From contig CM051027.1 of the NCBI GenBank assembly GCA_027627225.1, forward strand, positions 83,095,451 to 83,159,450: a stretch of DNA of 64,000 nucleotides, read 5' to 3'. The stretch comes from Congeria kusceri (lineage: Eukaryota > Mollusca > Bivalvia > Myida > Dreissenidae). Position numbers and translations under genes: made by a program. Below, one piece after another: positions 1-11,504 of the stretch; the first letter of the stretch is position 1, and each line of letters opens with the position of its first letter. Under the pieces are notes generated by a model that made no database searches, was not told the DNA's origin, and saw nothing but the letters and a program-made list of their open reading frames with translations.

Positions 1-1
1 G

Positions 2-157
2 ATCAATAGAATCCAACTGTGCACCCTATTGTTCGCTCTGGCAGCGGCTTGGCATCAGCGGCTTGGTATCAGCGGAAGATGGCATCTTCTTGTCGGCAAC
101 TCAATTTGGCGTCCCCCTACTGATTCCAGTGTTTCTACTGTTCATCTCAAATCTTAA
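2..157 (+). other. Possible partial exon at the window edge
   Basis: The frame beginning at base 2 stays open to a TAA at 155-157 and starts with a hydrophobic run (QLCTLLFALAAAW) that looks like a signal-peptide core. There is no ATG inside the window. It could be the edge of another secreted-protein gene like the one that follows, or chance. No family was recognised. Confidence 0.2.
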
Positions 158-651
158 CTAATTGGCGGTTGTAAATAGTTCTTGTATATTTGCTATGATA
201 AAATAATCCAGACAACAGTAAATGCGACACAAAGCGCATTAAACTAATTTTAGCCAACCAAGTGTGCATTACAATCAACATCAAACAAAACATGTCTAAT
301 ATAATAATTATGGACTTATTAATATTGCGCATATTGTGAAAATTATTACCTAAGGTGCATGTAACATTCGTTATTAATATTTTGTTACATCGGGTGTTCT
401 AACAGATATAAATAACGCATCACTTCCCATACATTTATGGCGATGTTAATAAAGTATCGCATCCCCATTGGAGTGTCGAAGGTGCGGGCATTTTATATGC
501 ATTTACAGAGTATTTGAGCACTTTGAAGAGTGAAAGAACAACACAATTTAAAAAAGAAGAAATATATAGTTTTTCGTAAAACAAAGAAAGTTCAAGGAAA
601 CATAGGTAGCTGAGTCAACGTATGGACGGAGTAATGCACGTCTCTGCAATG

Positions 652-660
652 TATATAAAG
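652..660 (+). promoter_or_regulatory. TATA box of the Asn/Gly-rich protein gene
   Basis: TATATAAAG stands about 30 bases before a stretch that behaves as a short 5' UTR exon ending in a splice donor at 739/740. A TATA-driven promoter fits a tissue-restricted, highly expressed secreted protein. The start site itself is inferred. Confidence 0.45.
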
Positions 661-682
661 CTGGGTCTTGGTCCGTATTTGC

Positions 683-739
683 ATTCTCTCGGTGTCTTCA
701 GCCTAGAAGGGTCTCCACCAGAATTCTTTGCCAGTAAAG
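683..739 (+). other. Probable non-coding first exon (5' UTR)
   Basis: The stretch lies about 25-30 bases after the TATA box and ends at AAAG|GTTTGT. The next exon opens after an acceptor (CATTGCAG|T) at 1005, 18 bases before the start codon. The 5' boundary is approximate. Confidence 0.4.
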
Positions 740-1023
740 GTTTGTCCAGTGTTGGTATTTCGTTTCTGGTATTTCAACGCAGAAATTTTGAACAAAACTG
801 TAATACATGCAAATTTCGTATTGATTCAGATTATAAACAATATGATGTATTTTCATTTTTAAAGATATATTTACTGACTTTGTTTAATATTACCAGTATT
901 TGTTTTTGCGGTTAAAATAAAAAAATGTGTAGACAAAACCTTTTATTTACGCATTAAATAAATGTTTCATGGATGCAGTCCAAATATTCTGCTAACTCAT
1001 TGCAGTTCTACCCTGAGACAGTC

Positions 1024-1108
1024 ATGCTTCGGATTGCGACCTTGCTGTTTGGAGCGCTCTGCATTGGCGCCGAGGCGGTCTACTATGGTGGGACAAGAGG
1101 TTATGCAG
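1024..1108 (+). CDS. Signal-peptide exon of the Asn/Gly-rich protein
   Basis: ATG at 1024 opens MLRIATLLFGALCIGAEA followed by VYYGGTRGYA. A basic residue, a hydrophobic core and small residues before a likely cleavage site make a textbook secretory signal. The exon begins at 1006 after GCAG and ends in phase 1 at a GTATCC donor (1109). Confidence 0.6.
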
Positions 1109-4100
1109 GTATCCATTGATACTCGCATTAGCGTTCATATTTATAACCATAGTAGACAAGTAAGGTGCTTTGGAAATATCTTTAATTTAATAACGTCTAT
1201 TAACTCGTATTATGCTGGACATATTTAATAGAAAACTCAGTCTAATCTGTAATATATAATATTAAACTAAGATTTTACCAACCTTTTAGTTTGTATTAAA
1301 TAGGGTCATATTATTTACAATACCGGAACAGCACTCAAAGTATCGTTTTATTTACAAATAAAGGCCAAATGATTATAACATGCAATACTCTTTGGGTTAG
1401 TATCAAAAAGTGTCCATGGGTTTGATTAAATGTTAGTAATTTCTAAGTTGATAGAAAAATCACTTTGCTTTGTTTTTATGCATTTTTTACTTCTTTTAAA
1501 TGATACCCTAGGAGGGTTGTTACCTACCTCGGGAGTCTCCAATACCGGAAGTGGATCAGGAGTCGGGCGGGACATGGGGCTTATCAGGGTACTGGGATTC
1601 CAGGGTAGGTAAGGCCCATTGGAACAATATGTACCGTAATCCTGTTATTGTAATACAAGTATGCGTACATTTCCGAATCGGATTTAAATTTTTTATTTAC
1701 AAAGATTTGTATCTTAAGACAAATGAAATATAACCATTATTAAATTAATAGCTTGTCTTTGTTTCTTTGATACCGTATTTTGAATGTATGTATGACATAC
1801 TTAGAATAACAACGATTTCGAATGAATAGAAAAGAGTATTCTATAATTTATACATTTGAGGGGCGTCGTGAGAAAACCGGTCTTAATGCATGTGCAGTCC
1901 GCACAGGCTAATCCGAGACGGCACTTTCCGCTTTTATGATATTTTGCTGTTTCAAGGAAGTCTCTCCTAACCATAAATCCACTTAAGGCGAAAAGTGCCG
2001 TCCTGGATCAGCCTGTGCGGACTGCACAGGCTGATCCGGGACGACAATTTACGCACATGCATTAAGACCGGTTTACCCACGACACGCAACATTTAATTGT
2101 GATCTTGTGAATCCTTGCAGTAATGCGAACCAAAACAGAGGCATTGCAGAAGGTAACCATATCTATAATCAAATACATAAAAAATATTCTCATAACAGTC
2201 ATTCAATTTGTCAGACAATAACATATTCGTGGTAACGATCATTTTATTATTTATAAAGATTTTGTTTGTTTGTTTGTTTGGATTTGTCGCCGTTTTTAAC
2301 AGTATTTCAGTCATATCACGGCGATCAGTTGACCTACTTACACGTTTCCTGTGCAAGCTTAGCCGATCTAAGCGGTTTACCAGTACTAAGTGCACATATT
2401 TATGCCAGTAACTGACAACTGCCCAACTTGAATTAGAGGTAGGGGGAGAATTGCCGTAGAAATAATTTCATGACCAATGGCTGTGGCCGGGCTGGGGTTC
2501 GAACTCATGATCCCCGGATTGACAGTTCAGCGCTATACCAACTGAGCTAGCCGGGTCCGGCTATTTATAAAGAAGATAGAAACCAGGAATTATGAAACAT
2601 TGGTAGTAAAGAGCCTACATAGTTTTAATGATCATTATTTTAACTTGTTTTAGTGGTTATGGTCCCAATGATCACTAGAAGTATCAGCAGCAGTAACAAC
2701 AACAACAACAACAACGGCATGATGATGACTGTAGCCACTGACAACGGAAATGCTATCACAGGGTTGGGTAGCGGTCTCTCGGGTGATGGGAACGCTGGCG
2801 GTCTGCTTAGTAAAAATGGTCGTACATCCGGTCTGGTATTTGGTTCCTCTAACATCATCAGAGGATCGTCCGGGTCTGTTCTTACGCGCGCTTCTTCCGG
2901 AAGTGTTGGCACTGTAGGCGGACTAACTGGCTTCGAGAACGGCTCTTCTGGGCTTTGGAGCGGGCCGTCTAATCTCGGATTCGACCTTTCGATCCTTAAA
3001 GCCTTTGGATTCGGAGACAGAGGATTTTTAAACAGAATGTCGATTGCTGATGGGAATGTGGGAACCATGGTGGCGGCTCCTTCAAGCGTTATGAATTCCT
3101 TATCTTTTTCCAATAGACAAGGTTTAAGAAGAGAGTCTAACAACAACATCAATACTAACGAGGTCAATGCCAACAGCCTAATGAACGGCGCAGGGTTTAA
3201 TGGCGTTATGGATGCTTCAAATACGGAAGGTATTGCTGCCATGAATGCTGTTAACATGAACACTTTGGTAGACACGGGTGCCACGGAGAACGGAAACGGA
3301 TTTTTCAACGCCGGAAGTTCGGGACTTAATACCGGAAGGATGGGACTTAACACAGAAAGTATGGGACTTGCCACCGGAAACACGGGACTGAACACCGGAA
3401 ACATCTTTGGTAACCTCGTCAGGATGAACGTAAACAGTGCTATGAATGGAGGAATGGGCGTACTGGGGACCAATGATATTGGCGGTTTAGTGGATTTTAA
3501 CAGCTTGAACAACAACAACAACAATAACAACATCGGTTTCAACGGCTTAGATATGATTGTTCTTGGAGATGGCTCTGTTGCAAGCATGAATGGTATTACC
3601 GGAACAAACATAGGGGCCGGAACATCTCTTAATAACTTGAATACAGGCAATTTTCTAAATGTAAACTTTATTTCCACTTGTTTGTTAGCAATGTAATAGT
3701 AAATATGAAATGTGTGGCACTCCAGCTGCATCAGTAAGGGAGAAGCCCTTATTATTATCCAATACTTCTGGGCCCATATCCACAAAGTTGGGCCCATATC
3801 CACAAAGCTACTTAGTCATAATTTAAGTAAATCTCTTAAAAAATCACGAAATTCCTGAAGTCTGTGGCATGTTCATTTAAAGTTTATTTTGTCTAAAATG
3901 GTTTCAATTTCGTACAGAATCAAGAGATTGTTCTTATTTTACCATATTTCAAGTACGAAATATTGATTTTCCCACTTTAAATGTTATTTGAATTTTTCAC
4001 TTAAATGTGACTTAAGTTAAGATTTCCCTTAGGAGCTTTGTGGATATGGCCCCAGGTTAATTTCAACTTTATAAGTCTGCCCACCCTGACGAAGATGACA

Positions 4101-5697
4101 CTTCGTCAATGGTCAACTATATATATACATTATTAAGACATATTAATACCTGCCAAATTTTGTGTCGAGTGAAAAGGCTACATATAGGGGTTACTTTTGA
4201 CGGCGTTCTTCGGCGGCGTCCCCTTCAGTTTGTGCAGCAGTTTTTGTCCAATCATTATGAAACTTTAGGAAAGTGTTAGTAGGCATAAAAAGAAAGTTAC
4301 TTCGATTTTCGGTATAATTGCTCTTATCGTACTTGTGTTATGCCCCTTTTAAATAAGGCTTGTGCAGACAATAACTTGAGAAGTTTAGTGCAATCATTAT
4401 GGGACTTTAGGGAAGTGTTAGTACGCATAACAGGAAGGTCAAATTCGGTTTTCGGCATAATTGCTCTTATCGTACTTGAGTAATGCCCCGTGAGGCGACG
4501 CATCCGACTCACGGAGTTCTAGTTAAATATATAACATAATATTTGCAGGCGCCATTACACCGGTGCTTGTGAACGCTATGATGACCAACACCTTCACCGG
4601 AAGTAATGGCCTTAGTAACAGAATCCCAGAAAATGGAATAAATACGGGAAACATCGCAAATGGTGTCGACGTAGTGACCGAAAATGGCGCTTCACCAATG
4701 AGTTGACAGGAAATGGAATTAACTTAGACAACAGGGAATCTGGCACCAACGTATTGGCTGGAAATGCAGCCACCGGCTTCGGATTTACAAACGGACAGAC
4801 TCTTGGCAATGGGTTGACCAATGTCGGTACTTCAGCTACCGGAAGTGGATCCGTTCCAAGCAGAAATTTGCAGAGACTCAATCAAATCGGTAACGGTTTT
4901 TACATAGAAAATGATATCGAATACTAGTTATATTTGGATATTTGAACAAAAAATTATTTTATTATGATATGCGCATACATATTTCCATGTATGGATATAC
5001 GTAAAACAAAAGATCTAGTTTTTTTCCAGCTGGCTGTGTGATGAGACCCCAGAAGATTGGCACCGAGCAGGGCAGAAAAGCTACCAGAAGAGCACAGGGT
5101 TCTTGTAATATAAGACAAATGAGGCGCGTCGTGGGAAAACCGGACTTAATGCATGTGCGTAAAGTGTCGTCCCGGATTAGCCTGTGCAAACCGCACAGGC
5201 TAATCAAGGACGGCACTTTCCGCCTACAGTGAATTTATTTTTAGAAGAGACTTCCTTGAAACAGAAAATACCATAAAAGCGGAAAGTGCCATCCCGGATT
5301 AGCCTGTGCGGACTGCACAGGCTAATCCGGGACGACACTTTGCGCACATGCATTAAGACCGGTTTTCCAACGACGCGCCACAAATATTGTTTCAGATATT
5401 TTACGTAAACATTGTTTTACCAACATTCTGAAATTGGTGGCGATTGAAAACCTTTTCCATCATAGCCTTAAAACATTACCATAACATGATACAAATACTG
5501 AACGTGTGTATGCACAATTGCTTCTGTCTATTTCTAGTTATAAATATTGATAATGTGTATAATACATTTTCATAGTTTTCTCTCTTTTTTCAGATTAATT
5601 CTCAGTCGGGAGATCGATTCCGTGGATTGGGTGTAAACCATGTGCGTCATACAATCAACTCCTCTCAAGACGGGGCTTAGTACATAATGGCTTTTGA
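1024..5697 (+). CDS. Secreted Asn/Gly/Ser-rich low-complexity protein, multi-exon
   Basis: No named family was recognised. The gene encodes an N-terminal signal peptide followed by several hundred residues dominated by Asn, Gly, Ser, Thr and Leu, with loose repeats such as GLNTG and TGNTG, two poly-Asn runs and no obvious globular domain. Proposed coding segments are 1024-1108, 1512-1604, 2654-3679, 4549-4889, 5030-5098 and a last exon near 5606-5697. All internal introns are phase 1, and exons of 93, 1026 and 69 nt keep the frame. The 4549-4889 exon is 341 nt, one base short of a multiple of three, and shows a matching frameshift. Signal peptide plus repetitive N/G-rich composition is common in shell-matrix, byssal and mucus proteins of molluscs, so an extracellular structural role is a reasonable guess only. 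An AATAAA follows at 5785. Confidence 0.6.
1512..1604 (+). CDS. Second coding exon of the Asn/Gly-rich protein
   Basis: The acceptor CCCTAG|GA and donor CAGG|GTAGGT frame 93 nt that enter and leave in phase 1. The translation contains SNTGSGSGVG, matching the composition of the main exon. The alternative donor GTAAGG six bases downstream would change the phase and not fit the next exon. Confidence 0.5.
1857..2090. mobile_element. Palindromic MITE, family P, copy 1
   Basis: Ends read TGAGGGGCGTCGTGAGAAAA and its near-complement, with AATGCATGTGC/GCACATGCATT inside each arm and GCCTGTGCGGACTGCACAGGC palindromes. No coding capacity. It lies between the second and main exons of the Asn/Gly-rich gene. 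A duplicated target was not clear. Confidence 0.75.
2485..2557 (-). repeat. tRNA-like sequence, probable SINE head or tRNA pseudogene
   Basis: Read on the minus strand it has an A box (GCTCAGTTGGTATAGCG), an anticodon loop that would be GTC (Asp) and a B box (AGTTCGAACCCC). The D stem (expected GAGC), the anticodon stem and the T stem each contain mismatches, and the acceptor arm pairs poorly. These defects argue against a working tRNA gene and for a SINE head or pseudogene. Confidence 0.55.
2654..3679 (+). CDS. Main low-complexity exon, Asn/Gly/Ser-rich
   Basis: After the acceptor TTTTAG (2653) the frame is open for 342 codons. It includes (AAC)n-coded runs of seven Asn near 2697 and eight Asn near 3508, the sequon Asn-Gly-Ser (ENGSSG), and tandem variants of GLNTG between about 3320 and 3410. 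The exit in phase 1 at ACTT|GTTTGT is inferred from the next exon; otherwise the frame ends at TAA 3694-3696. The opposite strand is also open here because the codon usage avoids its stops; I treat that frame as a shadow. Confidence 0.6.
3789..4054. mobile_element. Short TIR element (MITE) in an intron
   Basis: Left end TGGGCCCATATCCACAAAG is matched by the inverted CTTTGTGGATATGGCCCCA, with further pairing of CTTAGTCATAATTTAAGT against ACTTAAGTTAAGATTTCC. About 266 bp, non-coding. The left terminal 19 bases are also duplicated just outside, at about 3771. Confidence 0.65.
4205..4495. repeat. Two-copy tandem repeat, about 150-bp unit
   Basis: Phrases such as CAATCATTATG, CTTTAGGGAAGTGTTAGTA and TAATTGCTCTTATCGTACTT recur about 150 bases apart in the same orientation. 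The repeat is inside the intron preceding exon 4549. No function was seen. Confidence 0.6.
4549..4889 (+). CDS. C-terminal low-complexity exon with a one-base frameshift
   Basis: The acceptor TTTGCAG|GC and donor ATCG|GTAACG bound 341 nt. In the entry frame the N/G-rich sequence (SNGLSNRIPENGINTGN) runs into TGA at 4702-4704. From about 4687 the same style of sequence continues in another frame (NELTGNGINLDN, then GFGFTNGQTLGNGLTN) to the donor. One missing base near 4686-4688 would restore both the frame and a 342-nt phase-1 exon. This is either an assembly or sequencing error, or a truncating allele. Confidence 0.5.
5030..5098 (+). CDS. Short basic exon of the Asn/Gly-rich protein
   Basis: A T-rich tract and CCAG precede a 69-nt phase-1 segment reading GCVMRPQKIGTEQGRKATRR. 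It joins in frame to the phase-1 end of the previous exon and differs from it in being Arg/Lys-rich. The donor AGG|GTTCTT is weak. A palindromic MITE begins only 21 bases further on. Confidence 0.35.
5120..5382. mobile_element. Palindromic MITE, family P, copy 2
   Basis: A full-length copy with ends TGAGGCGCGTCGTGGGAAAA and the inverted TTTTCCAACGACGCGCCACA. Each arm holds the GCCTGTGC..GCACAGGC inner palindrome. It starts 21 bases past the proposed donor of exon 5030-5098. Confidence 0.8.
5606..5697 (+). CDS. Candidate last exon of the Asn/Gly-rich protein
   Basis: A strong pyrimidine tract ends in CAG at 5593 with a second AG at 5605. Entering in phase 1 after the second AG gives about 30 residues (including GCKPCASYNQ) to TGA 5695-5697. 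Using the first AG in phase 1 stops at once, while in phase 0 it reads 28 codons to a TAG. Which acceptor is used cannot be settled here. An AATAAA lies 88 bases after the stop. Confidence 0.3.
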
Positions 5698-5784
5698 ACG
5701 TGTAATATGTTTTCTTTTGTTAATACATGAGCTTCAAGTTATTAACTGGTTATACTAAGTGCACCAGTGTTTCCATTTCCTGCT

Positions 5785-5790
5785 AATAAA
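5785..5790 (+). terminator. Poly(A) signal of the Asn/Gly-rich gene
   Basis: AATAAA lies in TGCTAATAAAAGT, downstream of the candidate last exon. No other good signal stands between the stop and 5.8 kb. Confidence 0.4.
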
Positions 5791-7700
5791 AGTACACAAA
5801 ACACCGACGATGTAAGTAAAGATCTTACACCCATAATTTTTTATATAATTAACATATAGATATTAAATAGATTGGCTCAAAAAAGAAGTGCGTACGGTAC
5901 ATGCATTTAGTAAAATGCCAAAAAATGTAGCAGCAACAACAACAAAAGTACTTATATAATAATAATAATAATAATACAAAATATATCAAATAAACGATAG
6001 AAGTTTAAGACGCGTTTATTACAAATGAACAAGATAGGTTAATAACAAATGAACAACCCAAAACATGATCGAGCGTTCAATCAATCCAAGAGGCATATTT
6101 TGATGACTTTGTCATCAACCACAAAATTGTTTGGTTTTTTAATCATCTTGCATTATTAACAGTGCTTAACGTATAATTTAAGATTTGTGTACATTAAAAA
6201 AAAAACAAGTGGAAATGCCACCAGTGGCTAATCAGCCTCGTCTATGACTATAATAGACTGGTCGCAAATCGATGAGTTCGAGGACGACTGTCTTAAACGA
6301 TACACATTTGTATTTAAGGACCTTGCAACAAAAAACCAATAAATTCTTAGCTTTCGCATCCTATGATTTGGTTTAAAATTATATCTCAATCATGATTTAA
6401 TAGTGACTTAAAGGTTTTTTTTATGTGCAAAGATGAGCATACGTACAAGCAGAATGATATGGCAAAAACAAGTCGCGAAGCATAGTTGTCCAGGGTATAC
6501 ACAGCTCGTATAGCTTTCAGTTATGTTGCCAAAATTCTGCGTTTTATTGATAACCGAGCATTTTGTTTGAGAAGTTTAACCGAAGTGAAACGTAAGCAAA
6601 GCTGTCATCGGACAAACGATTTGTCTTTATTCTGAATAAAGACCTACAGTGTACGGACGTAACGCCGGTCGACACAATTAACATTCACCGCGCTGTTTAT
6701 TAACGAATGCTCTCATACCCAGGAATTATTTATTTATACGGTCTATTTAGGAAGTGCATCCTGTGACATTTATATTTCCACATGACAAGTGGAAATGGAA
6801 ACTGATGTTGACAACATGCGCAATAATATTGATTAATTCAAATTTGTGTAAATGGATTCACGAAATGCACAAAATGTTTGTAAGATTGCATTGTGTAGGC
6901 GCGTGTTAGTCACGTGACGTTTTTATAGTTTCTAAAAGCCAGACAGTGTCTACAGAGATAACTAATTAATTACTTGTTTTCCACAAAGGGAGAAGTGTTT
7001 GAAACAACAGAAAAACATGATATTATTACAATGCCTGACTGAAGGCGCCGCGAACATGGCGAGCATGCGGATAGCCATGTTTTACAAGTAATAACGCACG
7101 AAGATGGTATCACAGAAGTATAATGTCGACACTTGTCAAAGCGATGATACATAGTGTCATTTATAATGCTTCGTTGCTTGTTAATTATTTTCACGGTACA
7201 TTTGTGAGTGTCGTTGAAATAAACGTGATGATATTTACAAAACAGACCTATTACTTTTAGGGTTTTTTATGCTAGAAAACTTAACAGGCAACCGACACGT
7301 TTATACTGCTTGAGCATTGAACTATCTTTTTAATATAAAGTCATCGCAGTCTTTTTTGGTAGTGGGGCAGGTTTCACGTTCTGGGAATTTTCACTTCACA
7401 CTAACCATCTTTTTTAATAAGATACCGCGATGGATATATTCACATCGTTCACTGAAGGATCCCAGTCTCGCTTGTTGGTCAGGTATTTCTTGCACTACAT
7501 ATCAACGTTCACGAGGACTTTCATAGACACTTACATTTATTTACAAGAATCATGTTATTGTTTTAAGCTGAGTTTGAGTGTGTTCTACATCGTAATAGTT
7601 TCAAAACAGCCGTGCCTAACTAACTTACAAGAAGCGGCTTAAATGACAGACCCCAATTTCGCTGGTCTTTTAATAAATCAGTCATGCAAGTATCTGAGTA
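5791..7700. other. Intergenic stretch, no genes seen
   Basis: AT-rich sequence with a short (AAT)n run near 5957-5976 and a GTCACGTGAC E-box near 6911. Open frames are short, lack splice context and resemble nothing I know. Confidence 0.4.
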
Positions 7701-10700
7701 GTTTAATTACTACCGGTCTGGTAATATAAACATACATCTACCAAGAACGCACAGAGAGGCATAACGTACGGTTTATTTGCTACACATTTACAGTTATACA
7801 TTAAATACTTAAAAACAAAATAAGGTAATACAAACAACAGGAAAATTACTTAAAACCTGTCCGTTTTCCTGTCGGAAAATCGACCAACATAAATCATTTC
7901 CTGTTTTGAGGAAAATAAAATATTGCAAAGCCACTAAAATCTAAATCAAACAACTGATAAACAATATAGTAAACCTCCTCATTTAGAATTGTTTCATACA
8001 TTGAAGATATTCTTTAGGTAAACCATCGCTAAATACTTTAACATGTACTATACATTTTTATAACTTTTTATCCACTTGATGAATACATAACTAAGCATAC
8101 AAAGAAATACATATATATTAAACAAACATGTATATTGATAGTGCAATACATCGTCACAACAAAGGTTTAACACCAACTAGCGATGTTTTTCAGTCGCTTT
8201 AAACAACTATTGACATCAGCTGTAGGATTTCATGTGCAACATAAACACCATTTTAGTATAAGGGAGAAAACTAATTGTATTTCATAGGAAAGCACCATGC
8301 AAAGATATTTAACAGAATTAAACACTGAAGCTGTTGTTATTTCTTATGAAAACAACACAGTACCAACGTCAGTGAATTCAACATGCAAACATTTAGAGGA
8401 TGATTGGGCTAGGATGGAGCTCCAATGCAAGGCACATTTTTCAGCCCAAGACATTGGTTTCCGCTACAGCAGTGAACAAAGATTTAAAAGGCTGCTGGTG
8501 ACCTTTCGCAGAAAATGCTGTAAAAGTGAGCGGGTGAACTCTACATCATGGTTACTTAGTGATTAATCATGACATATCTACATGTATTTTTAAAACATAT
8601 CATATAATTGGTTATTTTCGCTCTCATACTATTTTGTGTTTATTAGCGCACAGTACTTTAAAGTTTAAAATAAATTCATTAAAATTAGGTGATCTGGATT
8701 GGAACTATGGTTGTGGTCTCTGGCACAGGCTACACAAGTATGGTTTCACACCTCTGTATCTCAGGTTGTACAAGTCGACCAATTATCACAAAGAGCATAC
8801 TCTACAGAAGAATTGTAAAAAAAGACATCTGCTAATATGTGAAGTTGCAAAAGCGAATTTCTGATCATCAAATTGCAAAAATTAACAAAGTTAAATTTGA
8901 ACATTTTAAATTTCATACTCAGTCTGATACACACAAATAGCCAGGATTAAACGGTACAGCTCTTTGTGTCCTTTTTATGGGGTATTTGGTCATTTATCAA
9001 GAAATATTTAGATGTATTTTGATATACCGGAATATCCAGGGACAGTTACTGTGGAATCACTTATATTCACGGGGTACAAATTTTGCGCACTTGCATTCGC
9101 GGACATAGTCGCGCAGTCTTAAATTCGCGCAAATCGGACTTTAAAGAAACCTTTAACAAATATGTGATATATTTTTTACAAAAAATGTGTGTCAATTTTA
9201 ACAGCAGGCCAGCAAAGTGTTGGTTGCAATAAACATGTACCAGTACCATATTAGGCTGTTAATTGATAACAGTGATTAATTGCTGTAGACTAGGGGCCGC
9301 ATATTTAGGGGAGACAATATACAATTTATATTTTAATACTTACACAAGGACAATTACGGTTTAGCTTTTATTCATTAAAAGTTTCAGATCACGACACTCA
9401 CACATACCTGCGTATTATTATGAACGTTTACCCTCGAACATTTGAACAATTGTGGAAACTCCTGTTGCGTTGCTAAATTACGCAATTGGTACATATTTGC
9501 AGTGGTCCTTAATTTGCGCAATGGACGGAGCGCGAAAAGCGCGAAAATTCGAGGAAATTAGTGATTCCACAGTATATGCAATAGTAATCTTCCAAATAGC
9601 AAATGGTTTGTATGCAAAAACTACCCTCTCTTTTTGTTTCTTGCTCGGTTAAAACACTGATCCACAAGTACGAATATACACACTGACACTGCAACACTGT
9701 ATTTAAAAAAAGCTCACTAAATATATGTATTATAACACTAGCAATTTGAAAAGCAAAAAATTTGCTAACAAGTTTTGATTTCTGTTTTAGTTTCACAGAA
9801 TCGTTTTGCTAATGTTAATGCCTAATTTGGTCTATAAATTGATCCCAGAGCAAAACTATGAGAACAAAATTAACATGCTTCAAGAAGATGCTGCATTTTA
9901 CAAAAATTTTGAGCAGTTTATAAACAACAGAGTTACAGATGAATAATGAGCTTTGGCTCTATTTGATTTGTGGACCAGCACACATTGCAACAGTCATTTA
10001 AATGGGAAATCTTTTATCTGGTTTGCTCGTCATTACTACACTTTTTTCTTACAATAACCTCTAAAAAACAACAGTAGAATTATTTGTTCTTAGTAAAAAC
10101 TTATTTTTCCTGTTATCTCCACTGTGACTAAACTAGAATTATACAATAAAACATTGACACTGATCCAACTAACTCCTCAATCCCATATTGTGACCAAACA
10201 CAGTCCTCTGTGACATATATTTTCATTTGATTTTAACCGAAAGGCAGGTCTGATTAGATTTCTTGGCAATGAATAACACCGAGGTCTATGAGGTAACATA
10301 TACAAGGGCTAAGAACTTTCATTTTTAAGTCATCCAACCGAACTCGGGCTCCATTGAAAACAATAGTCAACTGAAACATGAAAACAAGTTCTTGAACAAC
10401 TAACAGACACTTAAATCAGCAGCATATTATTTGTAAATGACAAAGAGGATTCTGTGTGTCTTGAGGTAATCAGAGTTATGGTATTAAGTTTTGCAATTAT
10501 TATAACTTACTTGAATAGAAATGCAAGTTTTATGAAGAACAAGCCAATACCGATTTTGCGAATCTCTAGATTTTCAAGTTTATAGGCACTAAACATATTT
10601 GCTTCTTAACATTAAAGAATTGTTGCTAAAGTTCAAGAATTTAGAAAACAGTTAAAATAAATGTCCAAACAACTATTAAAATGAGATACAACGAATAAAT

Positions 10701-11468
10701 AATGACAACAACACATAAAACAATAACAAACAATATGAAGGTAAAAAACATACATTTTTTTTTGGCAAAATCTCATAAACAGGTTAAGTCCAGTACAAAA
10801 TTGACACAAACACATAGATATGCTACATTTACAAGGAGAGATTGTACAGTCCGTTTGTATTTGTGAGTACACATAGATACATATGATACATGTTAGTTTG
10901 TATGAGAATGCAGTCATATTTGTTCTTGTCTTGAAAACAATATTTCTAGGGTTTTTAACATACTTTAAACTAATATAAACATATTTTCTTTTCTTTTTTA
11001 CATTTTTTATGACCTTTCGTCAAAAATACTGCAATAGAAATATTAAATGTGTTTAATGTGACAATGAGTGATATATGAATTTAAAAATAATTACAAAAGG
11101 TATATATTAAAGTTGATACAACAAATATCGGTACGAAATGTAACTTCTTTCGTTTGATATAAAAAAAAATTAAATCTTCATTCAAGAACGTACCAGGATA
11201 ATAACTGTATGTCACTGCTGTTTTCCATACGATCTGTTACATCGTAATGATGTTGGTTATGATAAAATCAAGACTTAGTTACTGAACAAAAAAGTCTCTA
11301 TTCTATATTCACTTTGACTGTTTCAGGCTGCAATCCATTCTTCAGTTCAACAGCCATCCCCGAGGATGAATTATTAGCAAAACATTGGTCTAAATATTTC
11401 AATTCATACTACAACACTAAAGAGTCCAAGAACTGTGGGAACAGTTTCCATGGTTACAACCTGGAAAT
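7700..11468 (-). other. Sequence downstream of flotillin-2; possible long 3' UTR
   Basis: Everything below the flotillin-2 stop (11469) must begin as its 3' UTR on the minus strand. Minus-strand AATAAA motifs occur near 9372 (inside a MITE) and 7777, so the end is uncertain. On the plus strand, 8297-8566 and 9791-9946 are open after AG dinucleotides, the latter encoding a plausible-looking tail ending NNRVTDE. They match no family I know and may be chance in conserved UTR sequence. Confidence 0.3.
9049..9572. mobile_element. TA-flanked MITE, ends CTGTGGAATCACT
   Basis: The left TA|CTGTGGAATCACT and right AGTGATTCCACAG|TA are inverted matches flanked by TA on both sides, as in Tc1/mariner-type insertions. 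Sub-terminal stretches are rich in GCGC/CGCG. About 524 bp, without transposase. Confidence 0.75.
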
Positions 11469-11504
11469 CTATGAGGCCTGGGCACCAGGAATCTTTTGCA
11501 AAAC
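11469..11504 (-). CDS. FLOT2: Flotillin-2 exon 9, last 11 codons and stop
   Basis: TATTACAG|GTTTTG opens a 36-nt exon reading [11 protein letters not shown] and ending at TAG (11471-11469). The K-I-P-G-A ending is the invertebrate flotillin-2 C terminus as I remember it. Its length and phase complete the gene. Confidence 0.9.
   Translation of the reverse strand, partial: VLQKIPGAQAS

Noticed and set aside
2485..2557. Functional tRNA-Asp gene
   Set aside because: Mismatches in the D, anticodon and T stems and an unpaired acceptor arm; better as a SINE head or pseudogene.
2640..3803. 387-codon minus-strand frame opposite the Asn/Gly-rich exon
   Set aside because: It is antisense to the better-supported plus-strand exon. 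Its Pro/Leu-rich sequence is what the complement of Asn/Gly/Thr codons gives, and it lacks splice or start context.
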